Of a stretch of 64,000 nucleotides of DNA, positions 10,176 to 22,000 are shown piece after piece. A program made the translations under genes and the position numbers. Location: positions 62,001 through 126,000 of the forward strand of contig JALMLS010000369.1 in assembly GCA_038496445.1 (NCBI GenBank), read 5' to 3'. Under the pieces are notes generated by a model. It had not been told where the DNA came from. It searched no databases and was given only the letters and a program-made list of their open reading frames with translations. Numbering within the stretch: the first letter of the stretch is position 1; every line of letters begins with the position of its first letter. The DNA comes from Trichosphaerium sp. ATCC 40318. Taxonomy: Eukaryota > Discosea > Flabellinia > Trichosidae.

Positions 10176-13100
10176 ATGGCGTCTTTCTTCATAAATACTG
10201 CTTATATGCATGATCTACGCTTATCTGTCCTCGTATTCCTGCTTGGTACTGTTTACGTGGTAAATGCTGCTACAAGTACTAAAGTTTACGCTGGAAAAGC
10301 AGCAATGTACAGTAATTCGGATATAATCGTATGTATTTTAGTGTAAACACGTGTTTTGTAACGTTATTTCTAATTATATTTGTTTTAAGCCTAAACAATA
10401 TGGCGAATTCGGCTTCGAGTATCATCTGAACAGCACTATTGGTATAGTACAGCTAACCATGTACTTTAAAATATCAGATGACTACATCATTGAACAGTAC
10501 GACCACGAAACTGTACGTTGTACCCAATCAAATAAATTGGCGCAAAAAACCCCCACATACAGCTCGCTTGCGAACGCTTTTATCGCAACTCAACTTACGT
10601 TGAAAACCGACATCTCAAATCACATTAGAACACTTTGACGCAATTTAAAACATGCGATAGTAGCTGTATAAAGCGTATAAAATCAACAACATTAGACTTG
10701 GGATTCAACGAACCGTTTTTAAAGTTGTGGGAGCCAGGACAAGTAGAAACTCCAAATGTCACAATTACACATCGCTCCGATACAAATTCTACAGCATTTT
10801 ATCGCAGAAGAACTTACATCACTTTAAACACGTAAATTCAGTGAGCCACATGCAATGTGCTTAGTTGGATATAGGACTCGGTACTCTAGAGAACCTTATG
10901 AAGGGGCTTCTGGTACTTTTTTAGATGTTAGACATTTGTATTTCGACGGAGAGGATCTTGTAAGGTACATCCTTGCAGTTCTAAACACATCTTGTACTTC
11001 TCCTACTAATGTTTGTTATCAAGGATTGAACTTTACAACGATACATTGATCGATTTGGGCGAGAATGACAGTGATTTGTATGCCTTGCCTAATGATACTT
11101 TACTTGCGAATTGCAATGATTCATTTTGTGTTGATACAACAGATCTAATGTTTGGTAAGAGCCACTTACTTTTACTAATTCAACTAACGCTATGTTGTAG
11201 TTGTTGATGCTTCTCAAAATGTATTGAACTCGACAACATGCGATGTTGGAGGTACGTTATATTTATTCAAGAGTAAATGTTAAATTAGTTAAGCTTCAAT
11301 GTGCGTTTCAAATGATCTTGGTTTTGGTCATTTCAACAGATCATCATTTGACGAGTGCTGTGAGAACTTGAATTGGGACTCCTACTTCCAATTCATCATT
11401 GATGTGATCGCACCACTCAAACTTGGAGAGTTTGGATATCGTACTGGTATTGTGTTGTATCGAGATACAGCTCAAGTTGTACTACCATTGGGAAGTCATG
11501 ACAAATCATACTTTCTTCAACAACTTGAAATCATTCGTACTCTCAATACCATGGGTGGATGTCATGATGTCACAACAGGTATGTATTGTTTTCGTGTAGA
11601 AAATACTTTCAATTCCTTACAGTTATAATCAAGGACTTTCTGTTGCACGTGATCATTTCGATATATTTGGAAGAAAAGGACGAAACAACAAGATGATAAT
11701 TGTCAATCAACATCATGGTCCCAAATGTGGTGTATTCGATCCAAATAGTGATATTGGAACTCTACTTGAATCCGAGGTATTATTGACACTCAAGTATTCT
11801 CAAGAAACTTCAACTTAAAATAATGTCATTAACAATCTTCTCACAAGGGATTTACAATTCATTCAATCGAAATCGGATCACCAACATCTCAGTCTGAACT
11901 ATTGCCACTCCCAAATCGCATCAACATTACTTCTTCTCGGGTATTGTCCTCAACTGTCTTACCAATGATATCAAATGCAATCTGTCCACGTGCGTCCTAT
12001 TCCACAAAATATAAGATCGCTGATTCGACATTTAGAGACAAGAAGCTTTTGTGGACCAAGATGCAAAGCAAGATGTACTTGTGAACAAGAATGTACTTGT
12101 GATAATACAGACTGCGATGATAGAAACATATGCACATTCGAAGTATGCAAAAGTCCAGATGAAGGATGTCAATACTCTCCAAATCCAATCTTCCCGAACA
12201 ATGAGCCTATGGATATCCATTGTACTGTTTTTCACTTTGTACATTCTTTTCTTGTAGTTAATTTTGACTCCCTCTCGTTTCCTATTAGGTAAACACCCAA
12301 GCTTGTGTGATAATAGTGAAGCTACTCTGGGAGTTGCACAATTAGCAACACGGAGACGTACCTAATAGTTTTTGTTTTTGTTTTCCTATTTGCATCTTAC
12401 AATTATTAGCACCATTTCAAATTTATTATATGAATAACGACGATGAGTGTAAAATAATTATCAATGAAACACAATGTGATCCTCCTTGCACATCAACAGA
12501 CATATGTAACTATTCATACTGTGATATAACAACTGGGACGTGTGTTGTTGAAAAGAGAGTACCTGGTTCAATAGCATTTGGTTGTTCACGGCGAGCTTCC
12601 ACCTTTTTACAATACTGCGATTCCAATACTTTTAATTCAGACCAGTTAAATGGTTGTAAATCTGTTGAGCTATCAGACGTACGTCATTTTTAGATATTGT
12701 TATCCTCTATGAACAAATAATTTTAGATTTGCTCATCACAGATGCCGTCATGTATGACATACGATCCAAGTGTAACAAGCTGGCATTTGGGTACTTTTGA
12801 AATTCCAGAAGCACCAAACCAAACATTCTACAATCCAGAATGTCTCTATGAGCCTGATCCATTATGTTTTGATCATATTGTACCTATTGTACCAACGACA
12901 ATTCCCCCAACAACACTCCCACCAACAACCATTCCTCCAACAACAATTACACCAACAACAGTTGCTCCAACTCTTCAAAATACAACCAGTATCATCACTC
13001 CTCAAGACTCTACTAGTATGTCACTTTTCTTTATTTTCATTCTTACATTCCACTTGTAGGTACTGTCATTGCAGTTGTGGTTGTCCTTGCTCTGATATTC

Positions 13101-14398
13101 ATTGTGTTGATCTTGATTGCTCTTTGGTATTTGTTATGTCGAAAAAAAGAGAAAAAACAAGATGATGTTGTGACACTTGATGTTATTAACACATCAGAAT
13201 CTGCGTTTAGAAACTACTCACAACTTCCAAAAGATGGATTTTTTGGGAGTAGCTTACCAGAGGGTATGTTAAGTAGAAGTGACTTGGTTTTTGGGGAGAA
13301 ACTAGGTATGCGATTTACTGTTGGCTGTTTTAGGACATTAAAGTGTTTTTTTAACACGTGGTTCCAAGGTGAGGGAAGTTTCGGATCTGTGATTCATGCG
13401 ACATACAATGGAAACGATGTTGCAGTGAAAATATCAAGTCTTGGTGCTGAAGAGAATCAAAACTTTCTCAGAGAGGTACTTAATAACACTTGCTTGTTTA
13501 CATTGCTTTCTGCTATTGAATATAATCGTGTATTGAAGGTTGAAGTAAACCTGAGTCTTGGACCTCATCCCAATATTGTTGGCACTGTTGGACTCTGTAT
13601 ATCTGATGGTCAACCAATGTTGGTATTGGAGTTTATGGCTAACGGCTCGTTGGATGACCTGTATAAGTCAAAAAGTGATGACTTTACATTTGAAGAGATC
13701 AAGAAGTTTCTGAGTTCAATCGCATCAGGGATGTCATTTCTTCATAAAAATAAAATCATTCATCGGTATGTTTGAACATCTAAAATTACTTCATAATAAC
13801 ACCGTTTAGAGATCTTGCATGTAGAAATGTGTTGGTACTTTATACAACAAAGTTCAGGGTGTTGATACTAACAGTATCGATAGATATCAGATGATAAAGT
13901 TGTAAAAATAAGTGATTTTGGAATGTCAAGGTATGTTTGCATTTAACAACCATACAGTGGGTTATTAATAACAACCAGAAAATCTGTGCTTTCAGGAAAA
14001 GCTCAAATGACAAGTACGAATATTGGACCAATCAGATGGATGAGTCCTGAATCAATGAGAAAGTTATATGAATTCAACAGCGATGTAAGTCATTACACCT
14101 TCATACATTTTCTCTTATTACATTTCACAAGGTATGGTCATTTGGAATGGTTATTTGGGAAATAATTTATCAAACAACTCCATTTGGTAAAGTACCAGAC
14201 TTGTTTGATCTTGCAGTACGGATAAGAGATGAAGGACAAACACCTGAACTTGATGATCGTGCTCATCCTCAATGGCAAATAATCATGAAAGAATGTTGGG
14301 CGTTTTCTCCTTCTGATCGGCCTTCTTTTAAAGCTTTAGAAACAATCATAAATGAATCAACTGAAAATGAAACTGTAACAAGAAGCGCAACGCTGTAA
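10176..14398 (+). CDS. Receptor tyrosine kinase with von Willebrand A and Cys-rich ectodomain (copy 1)
   Basis: Type I membrane receptor kinase, about 1040 residues from some 20 exons. ATG 10176 opens a signal peptide (LSVLVFLLGTVYVVNA). After about 190 residues of unknown domain comes a von Willebrand A domain (about 225-430) with MFVVDASQNVLNS as a MIDAS-like motif (DxSxN) and KMIIVNQHHG. Next is a Cys-rich part with CDDRNICTFEVCKSPDEGC, like Dictyostelium CTDC repeats, then a Pro/Thr stalk, a membrane span (about 700-725) and a Lys-rich juxtamembrane. The kinase (about 775-1030) keeps GEGSFGSV, VAVKI, HRDLACRN, DFG and RWMSPES, the signature of tyrosine kinases. Stop TAA 14396-14398. It is tandemly duplicated downstream. 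Ligand unknown; the A domain suggests matrix or surface-protein binding. Confidence 0.85.
12889..12972 (+). repeat. Pro-Thr stalk repeat of receptor copy 1
   Basis: Tandem CCA-ACA-ACA units encode repeats such as IPPTTLPPTT in the ectodomain stalk just before the membrane span; probably an extended, O-glycosylated spacer. Confidence 0.8.
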
Positions 14399-14832
14399 AT
14401 AATTTAAACTGACAACACTTAAGTAGCACTTGTTTTTCGAACATATAAAATAAAACCAATTCAGCCTGAAAAGGAAAAACCAACTAGAAGAGCCTGTCTC
14501 ACTTATTAAGAATTACGTAGACAAATGCTGTTTATTGGACGTAGTAATGCCGTCAAAATGTATGCTGTGGTTGAATAGCATGTAGAAAACAAAGTCGTGA
14601 ATCTCAAGGTAAATATGACTTGGCGTTCAATCGTACAAAAAAATTGTAAATCTCCACCATATTTTTTTGTTCAATTACAATTGTGAGTTGGAAGCGACAT
14701 ATCACGATGGAGCAATTTTGTAGAAACAAGTTAACTACCTCTCCTTCTGTTGCTTTCATTCTGCCTCTCTACCTGATTAAGCCGCCTTGTGTTTCAAAAT
14801 AATTCTAACCCCAACACATGTGATCGAGCACA
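14399..14832. other. Spacer between the two receptor kinase copies
   Basis: About 430 nt with an AATAAA-like signal near 14446 and no coding signal; it should hold the copy 2 promoter. Confidence 0.5.
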
Positions 14833-17800
14833 ATGCCATCTTCTTTCGGCGACAGAATTAATATTACGCGGAATCTTCGGGTGTATATTGTTGTAGTACT
14901 ACTTTTTGTCGTTACTGTAGTAAAAACCGCTCAAGAAAGAGATGAAAGAGAAGCGCCAGCAGTTATGTACAGTAAGTCAGACAATATCGTACGTTAAACA
15001 CGTGTTGTTTATTTAATTATTTATTTTTTTTTCTAATTGTGTTTTTAAAGCCGAAACAATACGGCCAATTCGGCTTCGAGCATACTTTAGACAGCTTTGT
15101 TGGTGTAACTGGATTAATTATGTACTTTAAAATATCAGATGACTATATCGTTGAAAAGTATGACCACCAAAATGTACGTTAAAAACAACAATACCAATCA
15201 AAAAACAAGTTTGCAAAAACCCGTCACGTGTCGGTAACAAACTAACGAGACGGAATTTTTCTACCTCTTCAAAATACTCAAATACATTTAATTTTGTGCC
15301 AAACGCCACACCTAGCAATGAGGTTTTATGCGTTTAAAAGATGATTTTGTAGTTTTTTTTTGAAATTTCTGGCAAGTCGCTCTTCAAAATCACTTCAAAT
15401 AACCATGCCCTCAATTATATCGCATTGCATACATAGTGAAAGGATATCAAGTGTTCGAGAGGCACACTTAGAACTATAGCTTCTAATCAGTCAGCTTGAT
15501 TAGATGAACACCAACATCTCACATCACTTTTAGAATACTTTGACACAATTTAAAACATGCGATAGTAGCTGTATCAAGCGTGTAAGATCAACTACATTGG
15601 ATTTGGGATTCAACCTACCATACAGAAAGCAATGGAATCCAGGACAAGTCGAAACTCCAAATGTCACAATTACACATCGCTCCGAATTAAATTCAATAAG
15701 AGATGACATTACTTTAAACACGTAATGGTCAACAGTAGATAATTTATGCTCACCTGAATATAGGACTCGGTACTCTAGAGAACCTTATGAAGGCGCTTCT
15801 GGTACTTTTGTAGATGTTAGACACTTGTATTTCGACGGAGAGGATCTTGTAAGGTACGTTGACTTTATAAAGAACTTACCTCTCACCAATTGGTATCAAG
15901 GATTGAACTTTACGACGATACTGTAATTGATTTTGGCATATTTGAGATGGGAACATCTTCCACGGATACTTTACTTGCGGATTGTAGTGATTCACTTTGT
16001 GTTGATACAACAGATCTAATGTTTGGTAAGAGCCACTTACTTTTACTACTTCAACTAACGCTATGTTGTAGTTGTTGATGCTTCTCAAAATGTATTGAAC
16101 TCAAAAATATGCGATGTTGTAGGTGCGTTGGTGCATTTTATTCAGAGAAATAAACTGATAGTGCTAAATAATGTAAGCTTCAATGTGCGTGTCAAATGGT
16201 TTTGGTTTTGGTAGTTTCAATAGATCTTCAGTTGAAGAGTGTTGCGAGAACTTTAATTGGGACTCTTACTTCCAATTCATCATTGATGTGATCGCATCAC
16301 TCAAACTTGGAGAGTTTGGATATCGTACTGGTATTGTGTTGTATCGAGATACAGCTCAAGTTGTACTGCCATTGGGAAGTCATGACAAATCATACTTTCT
16401 TCAACAACTTGAAATCATTCGTACTCTCAATACCATGGGTGGATGTCATGATGTCACAACAGGTATGTGCAATTTATCATGATGAATTTAAGTGTCTTAC
16501 AGTGGTTGCCTAACCGTTAAAATCAAGGTCTTTCTGTTGCACGTGATCATTTCGATACATTTGGAAGAAAAGGACGAAACAACAAGATGATAATTGTCAA
16601 TCAACATCATGGTCCCAAATGTGGTGTATTCGATCCAAATAGTGATATTGGAACTCTCCTTGAATCCGAGGTATTATTGACACTCAACTTTATTTAACCA
16701 TTCTCAAACTTATCTAACCTCGAGGGATTTACAATTCATTCAATCGAAATCGGATCACCAACATCTCAGTCTGAACTGTTGCCACTTCAAAATCTCATCA
16801 ATATTACTTCTTCTCGGGTATTGTCCTCAACCGTTTTGCCAATGATATCAAGTGCCATATGTCCACGTACCTCCCATGTCACCAAATATAAGATCGCTGA
16901 TTCGACATTTAGAAACAAGAAGCTTTTGTGGACCAAGATGCAAAGCAAGATGTACTTGTGAACAAGAATGTACTTGTGATAATACTGACTGCGATGACGG
17001 AAACATATGCACATTGGATAAATGTACAAGTCCAGATGAAGGATGTAAATCTTCACCAAATCCAATCTTTCCTCAAGCAGGAGGTGATAAGATACATTGT
17101 ACGACAGATCTTAACTATAAGCCACGTGATTTATTTGTTACGAATGTGAGCGATTTATTTGTTTACAGGTGGTCACCCAAGCCTTTGTGATAAAAGTAAG
17201 GCTATCACTCGTTCGGTAGAAGGATTATGTTCAGCTCGTACGTATTGATCTTATATTTCCGGTTTGTTTGATAGTCAATTTAGCAAATTTTCGCTGTTCA
17301 TATGTCAATGACGGTCCTGAGTGTATAAGTATCAATGAAATGCAGTGTGAACCTGCTTGTACATCAATAGATGTATGTAACTATTCATACTGTGATATAA
17401 CAACTGGGATGTGTGTTGTTGAAAAGCGGGTACCTGGTTCAATAGCATTTGGTTGTGACGAAGGAAATGGAGATGTAATAAAGTATTGTGATCCAGATGC
17501 AAGAAAAGCAAATGAATTCCCTGGGTGCCAGGATGCTCTCCTCTCAGACGTATGTCATATAAGTTATTTCTTTATAAGTAAATGCATATTAAGTAGTTGT
17601 AGATCTGCTCATCACAGATGCCGTCATGTATGACATATGATCCAAGTGTAACAAGCTGGCATTTGGGTACTTTTGAAATTCCAGAAGCACCAAACCAAAC
17701 ATTCTACAATCCAGAATGTCTCTATGAGCCTGATCCATTATGTTTTGAAACTATCATACCAATCAGTGCGCCTACAACAAGTCCACCAACAACAAGCCCG

Positions 17801-19330
17801 CCAACAACTGCTCCACCAACAACACTTCCACCAACAACACTCCCACCAACAACCGTTCCTCCAACACACACTTGCACCAACAACAGTCGCTCCAGCTCTC
17901 CAAAATACAAGCAGTATCATCATGCCTCCTCAAGGCTCCAACACTGGTATGTATAACCCCGTAAACGAATAATATTCCTATTATATTCTTATTTGTAACT
18001 ACGTAGGTATCATCATAGCAGTGGTTGTTATATTTATTGTCGCTGTACTCAGTTTGATAATTCTCGCTATTTTATTCGTTTGTTGTAGAAACAAAAAAAA
18101 CAAACAAGGAGTTGTTGCTCCACTCAACATTTTGAGCACATCAGAATCTATGTACTCATACAACCGTCAAAATGTAGTTGCTAACTTACACCAAGAAATC
18201 GGTTTATTGATAACACAGGCCCAGAGGGTGTATTGAAGGTAGAGGATTTAGTTTTTGGAAAGAAACTTGGTATGTTATTTGCTTACATAGGTTTTATTGA
18301 CAAGTAATGTTTTCAGGTGAGGGAAGTTTCGGAGCTGTGATGGAAGCAACATACAAAGGAGTCAGAGTTGCAGTGAAAATATCAAGTCTCGGTGCTGAAG
18401 AGAATCAAAACTTTCTCAGAGAGGTACTTAACAACACTTACTTGTTTACATTGCTGCTATTGAATATAATCGTGTATTGCAGGTTGAAGTAAATATGAGT
18501 CTTAAACCTCATCCAAATGTTGTTGGCACTGTTGGACTTTGTATATCTGATGGCCAGCCAATGTTGGTATTGGAGTTTATGGCTAATGGATCACTGGATG
18601 ATCTGTACAAATCAAAAAGTGATGACTTTACATTTGAAGAAACCAAGAAGTTTCTGAGTTCAATCGCATCAGGGATGGCGTTTCTTCATAAAAATAGCAT
18701 CATTCATCGGTATGTCTGGACATCTTAACTTATATCATAATGAAACTGTTTAGGGATCTGGCTTGTAGAAATGTTTTGGTAATTGTTCTGACTTGCACGT
18801 GTTGACACTAACAGCTCAATAGTTATCAGGTGAAGATGTAAAAATAAGTGATTTTGGAATGTCAAGGTATACCTTTGTTATTAGAAAGTACTCAAGCTAA
18901 CAACAACAAGAAAATCAGTATTTTCAGAAAAGGCTCAAGAGACAAAGACAGCTGTTGGACCAATCAGATGGATGAGTCCTGAATCAATGAGAAAATTTTA
19001 TGAATTCAACAGCGATGTAAGTCATTACACCTTCGTGCATTTTCTCTATTTACATTTCACAAGGTTTGGTCATTTGGAATGGTTATTTGGGAAATAATTT
19101 ATCAAACAACTCCATTTGGTAAAGTACCAGACTTGTTTGATCTTGCAGTACGGATAAGGGACGAAGGACAAACACCTGAACTTGATGATCGTGCTCATCC
19201 TCAATGGCAAATAATCATGAAAGAATGTTGGGCGTTTTCTCCTTCTGATCGGCCTTCTTTTAAAGATCTAGAGACAATCATAAATGAATCAACTGAAAAT
19301 GAAAGTGTAACAAGAAATGCAATACTGTAA
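14833..19330 (+). CDS. Receptor tyrosine kinase, tandem copy 2, probably frameshifted
   Basis: Same domain order and exon layout as the copy at 10176-14398: signal peptide from ATG 14833 (VVVLLFVVTVV), von Willebrand A domain, Cys-rich repeat CDDGNICTLDKCTSPDEGC, Pro/Thr stalk, membrane span (VVVIFIVAVLSLIILAILF) and kinase with HRDLACRN and WMSPES. Long stretches are nearly identical at DNA level, so the duplication is recent or kept alike by gene conversion. In the stalk at about 17864-17875 there is one extra base relative to copy 1, shifting the frame before the membrane span; the original frame ends within the following intron region. A 17-nt segment (18202-18218) must also be removed, as a tiny intron, to keep the juxtamembrane frame. 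The intron near 15175-15530 is much longer than in copy 1. Confidence 0.8.
17764..17862 (+). repeat. Pro-Thr stalk repeat of receptor copy 2
   Basis: Tandem CCA-ACA-ACA units as in copy 1, with a different number of repeats. The CA-rich run at its end (17864-17870) is where the frame is lost. Confidence 0.8.
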
Positions 19331-19481
19331 ATAATTAAATAAATATATTTGCTACAACCAACTCACGTTAACACAACCAAAAGATACAAAAATGGCAAAA
19401 GTAAAGATGAGTTGGAATTATTTATGTAAACGAATAACACTCCTTAACCACTAATGAGAGCTTTTAACGACAGTAAATTTA

Positions 19482-21781
19482 TTAACAAGCAACATCATTA
19501 GCCATGATCAATTTTGCAATATTGTTCGCACTAAACAGGTACTGTAAGATAAAAACGCATATGCATAGACTAGTAATAGGCTTACTTGTGTACAGATCCA
19601 CCCATAGATGTAACAACTGATTCCATCGCATTAATGTTGTACAGGCCCTCTACACAGAGAATAAAAACAAAGAACTTGACGTCAAAAGTCAAAATAAAAC
19701 GGAAACATCCATTAGGTTTTTTTGTTTCTTTCATGGATTATCAAACTCGTTTTTTTATTGCATTGCATTTTGTACCTGCTAAGACAATAGGTTGAAAAGT
19801 TGTGGTTGGTTCTAAACCACAAAAAGCGTAAGGAACATCAATAAGTTGCATTTCGTTTCTGTGGAAAATAAATTAGGATATTGTAGTATGGATCAGCCGT
19901 CAGTTAGGTTAAGTACATTGTAGAAAACATCTCATGTAATGTTTCATTGCTCATAGGTTTATAAGCAAAGACACGTCTGTTGATCAATCCATTCTTTGTT
20001 GTTCCTAAAAGAACACTTAAAAAACTACATTTTAGTTTTTTACCTTCGTAATTTGTGTAAGCCCATGTGAACCCAGCTAAAAATAGAATTATTCTTCGTC
20101 GTGAATTTAAGTTGAGTAGTATTGTTATTACCTTCTTTGATTGTCAGTATATCTACTTCAGCGACTTCTTCAGGAGTTGTGAGACCAAAGAACTTTGGAT
20201 TAAGCAATCCTAAACTCATCAGGGAAAAAAGAAAAAAGTAAGCGAATCTCACCATTAATAACATAGAGATACAGATGAGTAAAATTACGCTGTATAACGT
20301 TCGGCATAGTTATATCTGTGAACTTTATCTTGGCTAAAAAACCCAACAATGTAAGCGACAACATCTTCGAGGGAAAGAAAACTAACCTTGCTCCATTGGT
20401 GCAGCAATTACTACTGCGTCATAAACATCTATGAACACAAAATTAATAAATAAGGTTTGGTTTTATGACAATTTGTACCCTTTCCTCCTTTGCTATCTGT
20501 TACTTGGTATCCAGATGCTGTCTTTGTAATCTCAGTAACTTCAGTTGAAAGCCTATAGCACTTGTAAATTTACATACATTCAACGCTTAGGAAACTATCG
20601 TAAAAAACGTCTTACCTGACTTGAGCCTTTGAAAGTTCCAACAGTTTTGTAACAACTGTAGGCGGATCAATACTAGTGATAGTCTCTAAAGCAGATCCTG
20701 TTGCTGCTACACCAAGCCATGAATTTAAATTAGTAAGCTGTTGCATATACGTTCCTCGGAAAGCTGCTTGAAGCAGTTGCTAGCAAAAAAAAGTTAAGAG
20801 CCTCGTTTGTATTAATTGTCACTCTGCAGTACCTTAAGCTCGGTTGAGGCTATAGTAGAGTCTAGGAAAGACTCTGTAGATTTCGCAACGTAAGACGCCA
20901 TAGACTAGAATAAATTTTAAGTCTGGTAAAAAAATTGAAACACAATTACGTAAGGATTAAGCCAATCTTCCATTGTTTTGAAAGTATCTATGTTTGCATA
21001 CGATTCTGATACTTTCTCTAAAAGTATCTCACTATCCAATAAAAGCTCAGCAGCACCTTTACAAAGTTATTAATACGCGCTCTCGCTTAGTTGACTCAAC
21101 TCACCAAATATACCAATATCAGCAAGATAACTGAGAAGTTGCGTTGCTGTCAGTCCTAAACGAATAATAAGCAATGAAATCTTCTATTGTTAGTGTCACG
21201 TGCTTTTATCTACATAAATCAAGAAGCCTGTTCCATTCCAGACCCCAAACTCAGGTAAAGTTGCCTACAACCAAAAGAATAAGCGCACGGATACCATTTT
21301 GTTTGTCACGTGTTACGTACGGATAATTGTTCGGGCTGAGATTGAGAAACATTTAACTCCTTCAGGAGATTAACCAAGGTTTTTTCGAATGTCGTAACAA
21401 TGCTCGGACCAACTTGAACCTTAAATAGCACCAGTTAGAGTACTGTACGCCAATGCGAGAGGTTTTTTTCGCATCAAAAAAAGTTCAACGTACCTCACGT
21501 CCTGCCAGTACTATTTTATGAGCTCTGCCACCAGTGCGAGTGTTCTTTTCGTAAACAGTTACGTCAGGCGCAGCCGCGACGTCAAAAAGAACGTTAGAAA
21601 ACTTTCAAACGGCAAAACACAAATAAATGATGGATGGCGTACCATCGCACTTGGAGACACTCTTTGATAGAAAATATGAAAGAGAAGAGCCACCAATACC
21701 AGAGCCAACGATAGCTACCTTCTTACAGACTACTACGCAAACGACAAGAGTAAAAATTAACAGGACACGTGACATTCCCAT
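19482..21781 (-). CDS. Prenylcysteine oxidase (PCYOX1-like flavoprotein)
   Basis: FAD thioether oxidase that frees cysteine from prenylcysteines left by degraded prenylated proteins, usually in lysosomes. Minus strand, start ATG at 21781, stop TAA 19482-19484, about fifteen short exons. The N-terminus is a signal peptide (VLLIFTLVVCVVV) followed by the dinucleotide-binding motif VAIVGSGIGGSSLSYFL and VYEKNTRTGGRAHKI. Downstream blocks AVVIAAPMEQAKI, LGLLNPKFFGL and the C-terminal AMESVVTSMGGS correspond to the Prenylcys_lyase domain. The DNA between exons is rich in in-frame stops, so only splicing gives a protein. Exact borders of some middle exons are not certain, but the order of conserved blocks fixes the family. 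Confidence 0.85.
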
Positions 21782-22000
21782 ACAGAAAAATAAGTATCTT
21801 TTTCTTTAACGAAAAAACTTGAAAGAAAATCAACAAAATGGCCTTACGAAAAAAAACAGACCTTGTTGCCTTACCAAAATTTAGCACATAGCAAACTCAC
21901 CCGCCAACAATTCATGAAACTCAAAAGTGACACTTGCTTTGTTATTTTACAAATGTACAAGTTTTATTTTATTCCTTCTTAACAGAATATCTATCAACTT

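Noticed and set aside
17766-17870. Alternative His-Gln repeat frame in the stalk of receptor copy 2, reachable through a 16-nt GTGCGC...AAG segment
   Set aside because: It would restore the downstream frame, but copy 1 plainly uses the Pro-Thr frame, so a one-base insertion is simpler.
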